Assembly (NCBI RefSeq): GCF_900110915.1
Contig: NZ_FOFG01000005.1
Coordinates: 62,001-126,000, forward strand
Length of the DNA: 64,000 nucleotides
Origin: Faunimonas pinastri
GTDB lineage: Bacteria > Pseudomonadota > Alphaproteobacteria > Rhizobiales > Afifellaceae
Direction of reading: 5' to 3'
Shown here: in pieces, positions 31,527 through 40,504 of the stretch
Position numbering within the stretch: the stretch's first letter is position 1
Layout: each line of letters begins with the position of its first letter
Program-made: the position numbers and the translations under genes
Notes under the pieces: generated by a model
The model's input: the letters and a program-made list of their open reading frames with translations, nothing else
Told to the model about the DNA's origin: nothing
Databases searched by the model: none

Positions 31527-32357
31527 TTACTCGGCCGCGAGAGACGATCGCGCGGGCGTCTCCTGGGCCTTCAGCGCCTGAAGCCGCGGCATGGAGATGA
31601 TGTGGTAACCAGAATCCACATAATGGATCTCACCGGTTACCGCCCGTGAGAGGTCGCTGACGAGGTACACCCCGGCACCGCCCACGTCCTCGATCGTCAC
31701 CGAACGGCGAAGCGGGGCATTATCGCGGTGATAGTTGAACATCAGCCGCGCGTCGGAGACGCCCGTGCCGGCCAGCGTCCGCACCGGACCGGCCGAGATC
31801 GCGTTCACCCGGATGCCGAGTTCGCCGTAATCGGCCGCCAGATAACGGGTGGAGGCTTCCAGCGCCGCCTTGGCGACACCCATCACGTTGTAGTTCGGCA
31901 TGACCCGCTGGGAGCCGGCATAGGTCAGCGTCAAGAGCGAGCCGCCATCGGTCATCAGCGGCGCGGCATGCCTCGCCACCTCAGTGAAGGAATAACAGGA
32001 GATCACCATCGTGCGGACGAAGTTGTCACGCGACGTATCGGCGTATCGTCCCTTCAACTCCGTCTTGTCGGAGAAGGCGATCGCATGGACCACGAAATCG
32101 AGCTTGCCCCAGCTCTCGCCGATCCGCTCGAACACGGCCTTCACCGATGCGGCATCCTCCACGTCGCAGGGGAGCAGCAGGTCCGACCCGATGGACTTGG
32201 CCAGCGGCTCGACGCGCCGGCCGAAGCCATCGCCCTGATAGGTGAAGGCGATCTCGGCGCCCTGCTCCGCGGCAGCCCTGGCGATGCCCCAGGCGATCGA
32301 GTGGTCGTTCGCCACTCCCATCACCAGGCCACGCTTGCCCTCCAGCAACTTCGTCAT
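31527..32357 (-). CDS. fabI: Enoyl-[acyl-carrier-protein] reductase (NADH) FabI
   Basis: FabI does the last reduction in each fatty-acid elongation cycle. The 276-residue short-chain dehydrogenase-type protein has the FabI signature VMGVANDHSIAWGIA (13-27) and the catalytic Tyr-x6-Lys in NYNVMGVAKAALE (about 155-170). The C-terminal GYHIISM is typical. It lies nine bases after fabB, so fabB and fabI are co-transcribed. A long tail (RLQALKAQETPARSSLAAE) extends past the usual end. Confidence 0.96.
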   Translation of the reverse strand: MTKLLEGKRGLVMGVANDHSIAWGIARAAAEQGAEIAFTYQGDGFGRRVEPLAKSIGSDLLLPCDVEDAASVKAVFERIGESWGKLDFVVHAIAFSDKTELKGRYADTSRDNFVRTMVISCYSFTEVARHAAPLMTDGGSLLTLTYAGSQRVMPNYNVMGVAKAALEASTRYLAADYGELGIRVNAISAGPVRTLAGTGVSDARLMFNYHRDNAPLRRSVTIEDVGGAGVYLVSDLSRAVTGEIHYVDSGYHIISMPRLQALKAQETPARSSLAAE

Positions 32358-32366
32358 TCTGTGACC

Positions 32367-33593
32367 TCAGGAATCGTGGCGCTGGAAGACCAGCGTGGCG
32401 TTGGTGCCGCCAAAGCCGAAGGAGTTGGAAAGCACGCAGTCGAGTTCCTGATTGTCGCGCCGCTCGCGGACGATCGGCATGTCCTCGAAGAGCGGGTCCA
32501 GTTCCTCGATATTCGCGCTCTCGCAGATGAAGCCGTTGTTCAGCATCAGGAGCGAGTAGATGGATTCGTGCACGCCGGTGGCGCCCTGCGAGTGACCGGT
32601 GAGCGACTTGGTCGCCGCGATCGGAGGGCACTTGTCTTCGTTGCCGAAGACTTCCCGGATCGCCTCGATCTCCTTGAGGTCGCCGATCGGCGTGGAGGTG
32701 GCGTGCGGGTTGATGTAGTCGACCTTGCCTTTCACCGTGGAAAGGGCCTGGCGCATGCAGCGCGCCGCGCCCTCGCCGCTCGGCGCGACCATGTCGCTGC
32801 CATCGGAGGTGACGCCGTAGCCGGTCACTTCGCCGTAGATGCGCGCGCCGCGCGCCTTGGCATGCTCCAGCTCTTCCAGGACCAGCACGCCGGCGCCGCC
32901 GCTGATGACGAAGCCGTCGCGGTTGGCGTCATAGGCGCGGGACGCCTTTTGCGGCGTGTCGTTGAACTTGGAGGACATGGCGCCCATGCCGTCGAAAAGC
33001 TCCGACAGCGTCCAGTCCAGTTCCTCGCAGCCGCCGGCGAACATCACGTCCTGCTTGCCGTACTGGATCATCTCGTAGGCGTTGCCGGTGCAATGATTGG
33101 ACGTCGCGCAGGCCGAGGAGATGGAATAATTGACGCCCTTGATCTTGAACCAGGTCGCCAGCGTGGCGGAGGCGGTGGAGCACATCGCCTTGGGCACGGC
33201 GAAGGGGCCGACCTTCTTGGTGGAGCCGGATTCGCGGGTCTTGTCCGCGGCCTCGACGATGGCGCGGGTGGAAGGGCCGCCGGAGCCCATGATGATGCCC
33301 GTGCGCTCGTTGGAGATCTCGCGCTCTTCCAGCCCGGCGTCGCGGATCGCCTGCTCCATCGCCACCTGGTTCCAAGCCGTGCCGCCGCCATGGAAGCGGA
33401 GCGCGCGGCGGTCGAGAACTTCGGCGGGATCCAGCGTCGGCGCGCCATGCACCTGCGAGCGGAAGCCGTGCTTCTTGTAGTCCTCGGCGAAGACGATGCC
33501 CGAGCGCGCTTCCCGGAGGCTCGCCAGCACCTCCTGCGTGTTGTTCCCGATGGACGAAACGATGCCCATGCCGGTGACGACGACCCGCCTCAT
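32367..33593 (-). CDS. fabB: 3-oxoacyl-[acyl-carrier-protein] synthase I (FabB)
   Basis: FabB condenses malonyl-ACP with acyl-ACP, and is needed for unsaturated fatty acids together with FabA. The 408-residue protein has the Cys-His-His triad: Cys in [13 protein letters not shown], His in [11 protein letters not shown], and His in [12 protein letters not shown]. Its position beside fabA and the [14 protein letters not shown] motifs favour FabB over FabF. The stop is nine bases before fabI. Confidence 0.95.
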   Translation of the reverse strand: MRRVVVTGMGIVSSIGNNTQEVLASLREARSGIVFAEDYKKHGFRSQVHGAPTLDPAEVLDRRALRFHGGGTAWNQVAMEQAIRDAGLEEREISNERTGIIMGSGGPSTRAIVEAADKTRESGSTKKVGPFAVPKAMCSTASATLATWFKIKGVNYSISSACATSNHCTGNAYEMIQYGKQDVMFAGGCEELDWTLSELFDGMGAMSSKFNDTPQKASRAYDANRDGFVISGGAGVLVLEELEHAKARGARIYGEVTGYGVTSDGSDMVAPSGEGAARCMRQALSTVKGKVDYINPHATSTPIGDLKEIEAIREVFGNEDKCPPIAATKSLTGHSQGATGVHESIYSLLMLNNGFICESANIEELDPLFEDMPIVRERRDNQELDCVLSNSFGFGGTNATLVFQRHDS

Positions 33594-33645
33594 GGCGAAC
33601 TCCTTCTATACATCGGTGACGAGGGCGCGGAGCCCCATCCTTCGT

Positions 33646-34152
33646 TCAAGTCTGGAAAAGGCCGACCTTCAGGTCGTTCGCCCGGTAGATGACCTCGCCA
33701 TCCGCCTTGAGCCAGCCGTCGCCGATGCCGAGCACCAGCCGCGAGCGTACGACGCGCTTCAGGTCGATGCCGTACTGCACCTGCTTCACGGTGGGCAGCA
33801 CCATGCCGGAGAACTTGACCTCGCCGACGGCGAGCGCACGGCCGCGCCCCTTGCCACCGAGCCAGCCCAGGAAGAAGCCCAGCATCTGCCACATGGCGTC
33901 GAGGCCGAGACAGCCCGGCATGACCGGATCGCCCTTGAAATGGCAGGCGAAGAACCAGAGGTCCGGGCGGATCGCGAGATCGGCCTGGATGAAGCCCTTG
34001 CCGTGCTCGCCGCCCGTTTCGGAGATTTCGGAGATCCGATCGAACATCAGCATGGGCGGCAGCGGCAGCTGGGCATTGCCTTCGCCGAAGAGCTCGCCGC
34101 GGGCGCAGGCCAGCAGATCCTCGTATTCGTATCGCGTCTGGCGCTCGGTCAT
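33646..34152 (-). CDS. fabA: 3-hydroxydecanoyl-ACP dehydratase/isomerase FabA
   Basis: FabA dehydrates hydroxydecanoyl-ACP and isomerises the double bond, the branch point to unsaturated fatty acids. The 168-residue hotdog protein has the catalytic His in [20 protein letters not shown] with the partner Asp. The start [14 protein letters not shown] agrees with family length. A start 13 codons upstream would add a non-conserved extension. First gene of fabA-fabB-fabI, divergent from irr. Confidence 0.95.
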   Translation of the reverse strand: MTERQTRYEYEDLLACARGELFGEGNAQLPLPPMLMFDRISEISETGGEHGKGFIQADLAIRPDLWFFACHFKGDPVMPGCLGLDAMWQMLGFFLGWLGGKGRGRALAVGEVKFSGMVLPTVKQVQYGIDLKRVVRSRLVLGIGDGWLKADGEVIYRANDLKVGLFQT

Positions 34153-34263
34153 AAGCTCGCTTCTGCCCTCCCCGGGGCTTTTCGTCATCATGTTTCGCGT
34201 CGTCCTAACACAGGGATGCCGCGCGGGAAATGCCAGGCCGCGGCAAACGGAAGCGCCATGCGG

Positions 34264-34292
34264 TTGTGCATCGCGCCATAATCGTCATATAA
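34264..34292 (+). promoter_or_regulatory. Predicted sigma-70 promoter of irr
   Basis: TTGTGC (34264-34269), 17-base spacer, ATATAA (34287-34292), placed 45 bases before the irr start in the fabA-irr divergent gap. No clear Irr-box palindrome is visible next to it. Confidence 0.5.
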
Positions 34293-34336
34293 GAAAAACT
34301 TGTTCAATTCCGAGCGGCAGACTGAGTGAAATCGGA

Positions 34337-34795
34337 ATGCATCACGACGTGACTTCATGGCAGCCGGAAAGCGGCGCGGAAACCAGCGGCGACATCGTGG
34401 CCAAGCTGCGGGACGCCGGGCTGCGGCCGACGCGTCAGCGGGTGGCACTCGGGCGCATCCTCTTCGCCAAGGGCGACCGGCATATCTCGGCGGAAGGCCT
34501 TCACGAGGAAGCGCTGGCGGAATCGGTGCGCGTTTCCGTCGCCACGATCTACAACACGCTGCATCAGTTCACCGAGGCCGGTCTCCTGCGCGAAGTCGTG
34601 ATCGATGGTGGCCGCACCTACTTCGACACCAATATCTCCGACCACCATCACTTCTTCGTGGAAGGCGAGCACAAGCTGATCGACATGCATGGGGACGTGC
34701 ATTTCGACCAGATCCCGGCCGCCCCGGAAGGCATGGAAGTCACATCCGTCGAGGTGGTCGTTCGCGTGCGCAAGAAGAAAGAGCCGCGCGGCTAA
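34337..34795 (+). CDS. irr: Iron response regulator Irr (Fur superfamily)
   Basis: Irr represses or activates iron-related genes when heme is low and is degraded on heme binding in several rhizobia. The 152-residue protein has the Fur-type winged helix (GLRPTRQRVALGRILFAKGD, then VSVATIYNTLHQFTEAGLL) and the His-rich SDHHHFFVEGEH (about residues 100-111) associated with metal/heme sensing. No N-terminal heme-regulatory Cys-Pro motif is seen, so control may differ from Bradyrhizobium Irr. It is next to fabA as in many Hyphomicrobiales. The start ATG is the first in this frame near the predicted promoter. Confidence 0.92.
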   Translation: MHHDVTSWQPESGAETSGDIVAKLRDAGLRPTRQRVALGRILFAKGDRHISAEGLHEEALAESVRVSVATIYNTLHQFTEAGLLREVVIDGGRTYFDTNISDHHHFFVEGEHKLIDMHGDVHFDQIPAAPEGMEVTSVEVVVRVRKKKEPRG

Positions 34796-34855
34796 GTCGC
34801 CGGCGGCCCTTCGGCGGCATCTTCATCGGTTTTGCATCGGGGGCCTGCGGGCTCC

Positions 34856-35386
34856 TTATTCGTCGACCTTCTCCTGGGGATAAACGCCCCAGAGCCGTTC
34901 CTGCTCGATCCAGCCGCGGAAACCCGTCCCGTCGACAAGGCACCAGCTGCCCGAACATTTGTCGACCACGGTCATCACGCTGGGCTCCAGATAGGCCACG
35001 ACCTGGTCGGCATCGCTGGCCGTGCGATGGAGCGCCATGGTCCCGTCCTTCTGCCACGGCGTCACCAGAGCGGTGCGCCGGCCGGAGAGCAGGCTGTGCA
35101 GCACCCAGCCCTCGTCGCCTTCAGAATCGCGGATCTTCCGCCAGTTGCCGAACTCCTGGACGATCTCGACCGGCAGCCCCGCGCGCACGAAGATGAAGGC
35201 GATGGGATAGTCCTGCCCCGGCCCCTTGCGGATATTGACGTGATTGGACTTCAGGCTGACGAAGCGCGGAACGGGAAGGCCGCTGGCGTCCTTGCTGGGT
35301 GCGGCCGCCGAGGCGATCCCGCAGCAGGAGGCCAGCAGGACGGCGCCAAGGGCGAGCGCCTTCACCGGAAACCGGGCGATCGACAT
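34856..35386 (-). CDS. Secreted SH3-domain protein (paralogue)
   Basis: The 176-residue protein has an N-terminal signal peptide (MSIARFPVKALALGAVLLAS, cut near ASAAA) and two SH3 repeats: NIRKGPGQDYPIAFIF / GNWRKIRDSEGDEGWV, and the C-terminal GSWCLVDGTGFRGWIEQERL. AGGAGA precedes the ATG. It shares order and many residues (PRFV-LK, GPG-DYPI, EGW, LSG-R-ALV-PW, LWGVYP) with the protein at 12283-12849, so the pair arose by duplication. Target unknown. It could bind peptidoglycan stems in the periplasm. Confidence 0.8.
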   Translation of the reverse strand: MSIARFPVKALALGAVLLASCCGIASAAAPSKDASGLPVPRFVSLKSNHVNIRKGPGQDYPIAFIFVRAGLPVEIVQEFGNWRKIRDSEGDEGWVLHSLLSGRRTALVTPWQKDGTMALHRTASDADQVVAYLEPSVMTVVDKCSGSWCLVDGTGFRGWIEQERLWGVYPQEKVDE

Positions 35387-35466
35387 GAGTGTTCTCCTGA
35401 ATGGTCGCCAGCCGCACACGGTCTCGCGCGGCAGCGCCTCTCAGGCTTAGGATGCTCCGCTCATGG

Positions 35467-36237
35467 TTACCGCGAGGTGAATTCGGCGCGCTTTTTCCGG
35501 TAGCGGATCTCGTCGAACCGCTGCGACAGGGCGTCGTAAAGCAGGATCCGCCCCACCAGCGGCTCGCCGAAGCCGCCTACCACCTTCAGGACTTCCAGCG
35601 CCTGCAGCGAGCCGATGACGCCGGTGACCGCGCCCAGAATGCCGGCCTCCGCGCAGCTCGGCACCAGCCCTTCCGGCGGCTTCTCCGGAAAGAGATCGCG
35701 ATAGGAGGGATTGTCGCCCTCGAACGGCAGCAGCGTCGTCACGGAGCCGTCGAAACGGCCGACTGCGCCGGTCACCAGCGGCTTTCCCATTTCGGCCGCA
35801 ACATCCGCCACGAGATAGCGGGTCGCGAAATTATCGGAGCCGTCGACCACCACGTCGTAGCCGCCGATCAGCGCGCGGGCATTGTCGCCGGTCACCCGCA
35901 CGGGATGGATCTCCACCCGCACATGCGGGTTCAACCGAGCGAGCGCGTCGCGGGCGCTTTCGACCTTCAGCGAGCCGATCGCGGCCGTGTCATGCAGCAC
36001 CTGCCGCTGCAGGTTGGACAGGCTCACCTCGTCGTCGTCGACGAGCCCGAGCGTGCCGATCCCCGCCGCGGCAAGGTAAAGAGCGACCGGCGAGCCGAGC
36101 CCTCCCGCGCCGATCACCAGAACGCGCGCGCCCCGGAAGCGCTGCTGACCCGCGCCGCCCACCTCCGGCAGCACGAGGTGGCGGGCATAGCGGCCGACTT
36201 CGTCGGAACTGAAGGGAGTGCCCGGCGCGCCGCTCAT
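35467..36237 (-). CDS. MoeB/ThiF-family adenylyltransferase
   Basis: The 256-residue E1-like protein activates the C-terminal Gly of a small sulfur-carrier protein (MoaD or ThiS) with ATP. It has RYARHLVLPEVGGAGQQR at the N-terminus, the nucleotide motif VIGAGGLGSPVALYLAAAG, the Asp of DGSDNFATRYLVAD, and a Cys in PSCAEAGILG. No rhodanese domain is attached, so MoeB, ThiF or HesA cannot be separated from sequence alone. One base separates its ATG from the stop of the DUF1330 gene upstream. Confidence 0.88.
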   Translation of the reverse strand: MSGAPGTPFSSDEVGRYARHLVLPEVGGAGQQRFRGARVLVIGAGGLGSPVALYLAAAGIGTLGLVDDDEVSLSNLQRQVLHDTAAIGSLKVESARDALARLNPHVRVEIHPVRVTGDNARALIGGYDVVVDGSDNFATRYLVADVAAEMGKPLVTGAVGRFDGSVTTLLPFEGDNPSYRDLFPEKPPEGLVPSCAEAGILGAVTGVIGSLQALEVLKVVGGFGEPLVGRILLYDALSQRFDEIRYRKKRAEFTSR

Positions 36238-36238
36238 C

Positions 36239-36547
36239 TCAGGCGCCCGGCTGCGGGCCTTCATAGCCGCTGATGATCACCACCTCGCCGGTCGCGACAG
36301 GATCGCGGATCGCCTTCGCCGCCTGGTAGGCTTCATCGTGGAAGCAGGCGAGCGCCGTCTCGTAGCTGTCGAACTCGATCACCACGTTGCGGCTGCGGGC
36401 GGTGCCCTCCGGCGCTTCGAAGCTGCCGCCGCGCACCAGAAATCGGGCGCCGTAGCGCGCGAACGGCTCGGCATTCGCCGCGACGTACTTGCCGTAGATT
36501 TCGGGGTCGGTGACGTCCATGCGGACGATCCAGTAGCCCTTCGCCAT
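36239..36547 (-). CDS. DUF1330 family protein
   Basis: The 102-residue dimeric alpha-beta-barrel-like protein begins MAKGYWIVRMDVTDPE and has GARFLVRGG, RNVVIEFDSYETA and HDEAYQ, the DUF1330 pattern. No enzyme activity is established for the family. GGGAGAAAACA precedes the ATG. It lies between pyrF and the MoeB-like gene with very short gaps (11 and 1 bases), so the three are probably one transcript. Confidence 0.88.
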   Translation of the reverse strand: MAKGYWIVRMDVTDPEIYGKYVAANAEPFARYGARFLVRGGSFEAPEGTARSRNVVIEFDSYETALACFHDEAYQAAKAIRDPVATGEVVIISGYEGPQPGA

Positions 36548-36558
36548 TGTTTTCTCCC

Positions 36559-37272
36559 TCAAAGCGCCTGTTCGATTTCGGCGACGATTGCGTTGGCGGC
36601 GGCCACCGGATCGGCGGCAGCCGTGATCGGACGCCCGACCACAAGGTAATCCGCGCCGGCGGAAATCGCGGCGGCGGGCGTCATGACCCGGCGCTGGTCG
36701 CCGGCGGCACCGCCGGCCGGGCGAATGCCGGGCGTGACGATCATCATGTCAGGACCGACAATCTTGCGGACGACGGCCGCTTCCTCGCCGGAGCAGACGA
36801 TCCCGTCCATGCCGGCGGCGAGCGCATCCTCGGCCCGGCGCGCGACGAGTTCGGCGGCAGGGGCGGAATAGCCGACATCGCGCAGGTCGGAATCGCTCAT
36901 GGAGGTGAGCACGGTAACGGCGAGCAGGCCGACGCTGCCGGCCGGGCGCGCCTCGACGGCGGCCCGCATCGCCTTGGGATAGGCGTGGATCGTGGTGAAG
37001 GTCGCGCCGAGGCCCGCGATGCTGTTCACGCCGCCCGCCACCGTGTTGTCGATGTCGAGCAGCTTCATGTCGAGAAAGACCTGCTTGCCGCGCCCGACGA
37101 GTTCCTGCACCAGCGGCAGGCCGCCGGCAAAGACCAGCTGCATGCCGACCTTGTAGAAGCTCACGGCATCGCCGAGCCGGTCAACCAGATCGGAGGCGGC
37201 GCGCGGGGTCGGCAGGTCGAGCGCGACGATGGTCCGGTCGCGCGCGGTGCGGGGAGTGAAGGGCGAAGGCAA
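36559..37272 (-). CDS. pyrF: Orotidine 5'-phosphate decarboxylase
   Basis: PyrF removes CO2 from OMP to give UMP, the last step of pyrimidine synthesis. The 237-residue protein has the catalytic Asp-x-Lys-x-x-Asp in [12 protein letters not shown] (about residue 65) and the phosphate-binding TPGIRP and VVGRPIT motifs. The start is TTG at 37272 with GGAGACC in front. Fifteen bases separate it from coaA upstream. Confidence 0.95.
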   Translation of the reverse strand: MPSPFTPRTARDRTIVALDLPTPRAASDLVDRLGDAVSFYKVGMQLVFAGGLPLVQELVGRGKQVFLDMKLLDIDNTVAGGVNSIAGLGATFTTIHAYPKAMRAAVEARPAGSVGLLAVTVLTSMSDSDLRDVGYSAPAAELVARRAEDALAAGMDGIVCSGEEAAVVRKIVGPDMMIVTPGIRPAGGAAGDQRRVMTPAAAISAGADYLVVGRPITAAADPVAAANAIVAEIEQAL

Positions 37273-37287
37273 GGCTGGTCTCCGGGA

Positions 37288-38247
37288 TTAGAGGCGCCGC
37301 AGCGCGACTTCGACCACCGCGTGGTCTTCCCCCTTGCGCAGGATCAGGTCCGCTCGGGGGCGCGTCGGCAGGATGTTCTGGTGCAGGTTGACGAGATTGA
37401 TCCGCTCCCACAGATCGCGGGCGATCTCGTGCGCCTCGGGCTCGCCGACTTCCGCATATTTGTGGAAGTAGGATTTGGGGTCGCGGAACCGCGTTTCGCG
37501 CAGCCGCATGAAGCGATCGATATACCAGTGCCGGATCGCATCCTCGTCGGCGTCGATATAGATCGAGAAGTCGAAGTAGTCGGAGACGAAGGGGATGATC
37601 TTGCCGGCGGACGGAAGATCGCGGGTCTGCAGGACGTTGAGCCCCTCCAGGATCAGGATATCCGGCTGGCCGATCTCCTGCACCGCGCCCGGGACGATGT
37701 CGTATTCCATGTGCGAATAGACCGGCGCTGTCACCCGCTCCCTGCCCGCCTTGATGTCGGACAGGAAGTTCAGGAGCGTCCCGACGTCGTAGCTTTCCGG
37801 GAAGCCCTTGCGGCCCATCAACCCTTCCGCTTCCAGCACCGCGTTCGGAAACAGGAAGCCATCGGTCGTGACGAGTTCCACCTGCGGCGCGGAAGGCCAG
37901 CGCTTCAGGAGTTCGCGCAGGATGCGCGCGGTCGTGGACTTGCCCACGGCGACGGAGCCGCCGATGCCGATGACGAAGGGCGTCTTGCGGCCCTCGTCGG
38001 TGTTGAGGAAGCGCCGCGTCACGTCGAAGAGGCCCTGCATCGCCTCCACGTAGAAGCTCAGCAGGCGCGACAGCGGCAGGAACACCTGCTCCACCTCCGC
38101 CAGGGAAATCGGATCGTTGAGCGATTTCAGCGCCCGCACGTCCTCGGCCGAAAGCGTCATCGGGGTGTCGGCCCGGAGCTTGGCCCAGTCCTCCAGCGCG
38201 AAGAATCGGTAGGGCGACAGCGAGCCCCGGGCGATCTGATCCATCAT
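37288..38247 (-). CDS. coaA: Type I pantothenate kinase
   Basis: CoaA phosphorylates pantothenate, the first step of CoA synthesis. The 319-residue protein has the P loop [14 protein letters not shown] (about residue 95), [11 protein letters not shown], and [11 protein letters not shown], all in the right order for the bacterial type I enzyme. It is downstream of hisE, a neighbour relationship conserved in rhizobia, separated by 45 bases. Confidence 0.96.
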   Translation of the reverse strand: MMDQIARGSLSPYRFFALEDWAKLRADTPMTLSAEDVRALKSLNDPISLAEVEQVFLPLSRLLSFYVEAMQGLFDVTRRFLNTDEGRKTPFVIGIGGSVAVGKSTTARILRELLKRWPSAPQVELVTTDGFLFPNAVLEAEGLMGRKGFPESYDVGTLLNFLSDIKAGRERVTAPVYSHMEYDIVPGAVQEIGQPDILILEGLNVLQTRDLPSAGKIIPFVSDYFDFSIYIDADEDAIRHWYIDRFMRLRETRFRDPKSYFHKYAEVGEPEAHEIARDLWERINLVNLHQNILPTRPRADLILRKGEDHAVVEVALRRL

Positions 38248-38292
38248 GCCCGGACTCCCACGCTTCTCGGGGCCACCATCATCACGGCATCC

Positions 38293-38616
38293 TCATGCGG
38301 GGTTTCTCGCCGCTTTTTCTTCCAGCCCCGTCTGCTGCGTGCGGCGCCCGAGCTCTTGCTTCACCTCGTCGAGGCTGACGCCGGACACTTCCAGCACCAC
38401 GAGGAGATGATAGAGGAGGTCGGCCGCCTCGCCCACGAGGCCGGCGCGGTCGCCCTGCACGGCGGCGATCGCCGCCTCGACGGCTTCCTCGCCGAGCTTC
38501 TGCGCGCATTTCGCCGGGCCCTTGCGGAAGAGCTTCGCCGTATAGGACGAGGGATCTTCGGAGCGAGCGCGCAGCGCGATGGTGTCGGCCAGGTCTTCCA
38601 GCGTGAAGTCGGTCAT
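38293..38616 (-). CDS. hisE: Phosphoribosyl-ATP pyrophosphatase
   Basis: HisE hydrolyses phosphoribosyl-ATP, step two of histidine synthesis. The 107-residue protein has [20 protein letters not shown] and [10 protein letters not shown], then [13 protein letters not shown] with metal-binding acidic residues. It is a separate protein and not fused to hisI, as is usual in alphaproteobacteria. The ribosome site is weak. It follows hisF by 20 bases. Confidence 0.96.
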   Translation of the reverse strand: MTDFTLEDLADTIALRARSEDPSSYTAKLFRKGPAKCAQKLGEEAVEAAIAAVQGDRAGLVGEAADLLYHLLVVLEVSGVSLDEVKQELGRRTQQTGLEEKAARNPA

Positions 38617-38636
38617 TGAGCGGGTTCCGTGGCGCG

Positions 38637-39419
38637 TCAGGCAGAAGCGGTGTGGCGCACGGGAATGCCCGCTTGCGCCAGTCGCGCCTTCGCCTCGCCG
38701 ATCGTATGCGTGCCGAAATGGAAAATCGAGGCGGCGAGCACCGCCCCGGCATGGCCGTCGCGAATGCCCTCCACCAGATGGTCGAGAGTGCCGACGCCGC
38801 CGGACGCGATCACCGGCACGCGCACGGCATCCGCCACGGTTCGGGTCAGCGCCAGGTCGAACCCGGCCTTGGTGCCGTCGCGATCCATGGATGTCAGCAG
38901 GATCTCGCCCGCCCCGAGGCTCACGACCTCCCGGGCGAACTCCACCGCATCGAGCCCGGTGCGGTTGCGGCCGCCATGGGTGAAGATCTCCCAGCGTTCG
39001 CTTTCGCCTTCGCCGGACACCTTCTTGGCGTCGATGGCGACCACGATGCACTGGTCGCCGAACTTGTCGGCCCCGCGCGCCACGAAGGAGCGGTCGTTGA
39101 CGGCGGCGGTGTTGATGGAAACCTTGTCGGCGCCAGCCAGCAGCAGCTTGCGGATATCCTCCACGGTGCGGACGCCGCCGCCGACGGTCACCGGCATGAA
39201 GCACTGCTCAGCCGTGCGCGCCACCACGTCGTAGATCGTCTCGCGGCCCTCGTGGCTCGCGCCGATATCGAGGAAACAGAGCTCATCCGCCCCCGCCGCG
39301 TCATAGGCCTTCGCCGCTTCCACGGGATCGCCGGCATCGATCAGGTCGACGAAGTTGACGCCCTTCACGACGCGGCCGTCCTTCACATCGAGGCAGGGAA
39401 TGACGCGGGCCTTCAGCAT
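38637..39419 (-). CDS. hisF: Imidazole glycerol phosphate synthase, cyclase subunit HisF
   Basis: HisF takes ammonia from HisH and makes imidazole glycerol phosphate and AICAR. The 260-residue TIM barrel has the catalytic Asp in [16 protein letters not shown] (residue 10) and the second Asp in [12 protein letters not shown]. The real start, [15 protein letters not shown], is also found three times upstream in a 104-bp repeat (39374-39737), so start choice matters: only this copy continues into the barrel. The start overlaps the stop of the preceding mini-ORF by seven bases (ATGCTGA). The ribosome site just upstream is AAGGCGG, weaker than in the outer repeat. Confidence 0.96.
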   Translation of the reverse strand: MLKARVIPCLDVKDGRVVKGVNFVDLIDAGDPVEAAKAYDAAGADELCFLDIGASHEGRETIYDVVARTAEQCFMPVTVGGGVRTVEDIRKLLLAGADKVSINTAAVNDRSFVARGADKFGDQCIVVAIDAKKVSGEGESERWEIFTHGGRNRTGLDAVEFAREVVSLGAGEILLTSMDRDGTKAGFDLALTRTVADAVRVPVIASGGVGTLDHLVEGIRDGHAGAVLAASIFHFGTHTIGEAKARLAQAGIPVRHTASA

Positions 39420-39523
39420 CGGACGGCCGCCTTTCCTGTTCTGTCCGTCCTCGCGGCAACGCCGCTGCGGGCGAACGGGCCGTCCTTCACATCGAGGCAG
39501 GGAATGACGCGGGCCTTCAGCAT
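39413..39523 (-). CDS. Mini-ORF 3 (copy of hisF start), 36 codons
   Basis: Starts with the same 15 residues as HisF ([15 protein letters not shown]) and then reads [21 protein letters not shown] to a TGA that overlaps the real hisF ATG (ATGCTGA). It has the same ribosome site as hisF (AAGGCGG). It is a coding-capable by-product of the repeat. Whether it is translated, and whether the peptide matters, is unknown. It could act as a leader that couples translation to hisF. Confidence 0.4.
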   Translation of the reverse strand: MLKARVIPCLDVKDGPFARSGVAARTDRTGKAAVRC

Positions 39524-39627
39524 CGGACGGCCGCCTTTCCTGTTCTGCCCGTCCTCGCGGCAACGCCGCTGCGGACGAACGGGCCGTCCTTCACATCGAG
39601 GCAGGGAATGACGCGGGCCTTCAGCAT
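39517..39627 (-). CDS. Mini-ORF 2 (copy of hisF start), 36 codons
   Basis: [15 protein letters not shown], then [21 protein letters not shown], ending in TGA that overlaps the next ATG (ATGCTGA). It has the best ribosome site of the set: AAGGAGG, seven bases before its ATG. Translation here is therefore plausible even though the product is not an enzyme. Confidence 0.4.
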   Translation of the reverse strand: MLKARVIPCLDVKDGPFVRSGVAARTGRTGKAAVRC

Positions 39628-39734
39628 CGGACGGCCTCCTTTCCTGTTCTGCCCGTCCTCGCGGCAGAGCCGCCACGGGCGGTCGGGACGTCCTTCTCAA
39701 CGAGGCAGGGGATGACGCGGGCCTTCGGCATCAT
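39621..39734 (-). CDS. Mini-ORF 1, diverged copy, coupled to hisA stop
   Basis: Its first ATG shares the A of the hisA TGA (TGATG), so ribosomes ending hisA could restart here. The 37-codon product starts [16 protein letters not shown] and ends GKEAVRC; the Asp that is catalytic in HisF is lost (CLV for CLD). Its TGA overlaps mini-ORF 2 (ATGCTGA). Oldest copy by divergence. Confidence 0.35.
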   Translation of the reverse strand: MMPKARVIPCLVEKDVPTARGGSAARTGRTGKEAVRC

Positions 39735-40504
39735 CAGAAGGCTCCGAGACCGGGGGTCATCGGCCAGCACCGGGCGGCGCGCAGCGTGTTGAGGGCCTCG
39801 GACGGGTCGAGCCGTCCGTCATAGAGCGCGCGGCCGGAGATCGCGCCTTCGAGGATCGCCGCGTCGGGCTTCGTGAGCCGCTCGATGTCGACCATGGAGG
39901 CGAGGCCGCCGGAGGCGATGACGGGGATCGACACGGCCTGTCCCAGCGCGATCGTCGCATCCCAGTTGATGCCGGCCAGCACGCCGTCACGGTCGATGTC
40001 GGTGTAGATGATCGCCGCAACGCCGGCATCCTCGAAGGCGCGGGCGAGATCGACGGCCTCCATGTCGGAGGTCTCCGCCCAGCCTTCCACCGCGACCTTG
40101 CCGCCGCGTGCGTCGATACCGACGGCGATACGGTCGGGATGCGCCGCCGCCGCCTCGCGCACGAGATCGGGATCGCGAAGCGCCGCCGTGCCGAGAATGA
40201 CGCGGCTGACGCCCTTGGCCAGCCACCCTTCGATGCCGGCGCGGTCGCGGATGCCGCCGCCCAGCTGCACCTTCATCTCGGTGCCGGCCGCCTTCAGGAT
40301 CGCCTCGACGGCCTCGCCGTTGCGGCTTTCTCCGGCAAAGGCGCCGTTGAGATCGACCACGTGCAGCCAGGGAAAGCCGATGTCGCGGAACGCGCGCGCC
40401 TGATCGGCGGGATCGGCATTATAGACGGTCGCCTGCTCCATCTCGCCTTTTACCAGGCGGACGCAGGCGCCATCCTTCAGATCGATCGCGGGAAACAGGA
40501 TCAA
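39734..40504 (-). CDS. hisA: ProFAR isomerase HisA
   Basis: HisA isomerises ProFAR to PRFAR, step four of the pathway, as a TIM barrel. The 256-residue protein has the catalytic Asp in [17 protein letters not shown] (residue 8) and the second Asp in [14 protein letters not shown], with GGIRD and ASGGLAS loops. The start is TTG in a TTGA overlap with hisH. ATG starts upstream belong to other frames. The stop enters the 104-bp repeat region through TGATG. Confidence 0.95.
   Translation of the reverse strand: MILFPAIDLKDGACVRLVKGEMEQATVYNADPADQARAFRDIGFPWLHVVDLNGAFAGESRNGEAVEAILKAAGTEMKVQLGGGIRDRAGIEGWLAKGVSRVILGTAALRDPDLVREAAAAHPDRIAVGIDARGGKVAVEGWAETSDMEAVDLARAFEDAGVAAIIYTDIDRDGVLAGINWDATIALGQAVSIPVIASGGLASMVDIERLTKPDAAILEGAISGRALYDGRLDPSEALNTLRAARCWPMTPGLGAF

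Larger units (their letters stand above)
39374..39737. repeat. 104-bp tandem direct repeat between hisA and hisF (about 3.5 copies)
   Basis: Units start at 39374, 39478, 39582 and 39686 (last one partial, running into the hisA stop), each exactly 104 bases apart. The two copies nearest hisF differ at only two bases, the third differs at about nine, and the fourth is most diverged, which gives an order of duplication moving towards hisF. Each unit contains 46 bases of the hisF 5' end, its ribosome site and a GCGGC-N3-GCCGC hairpin. Because 104 is not a multiple of three, each copy changes the frame. The window's only sizeable tandem repeat. Confidence 0.95.

Noticed and set aside
39374-39737. 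CRISPR array
   Set aside because: Units abut without spacers, are 104 bases long and consist of hisF sequence, so it is a tandem duplication.
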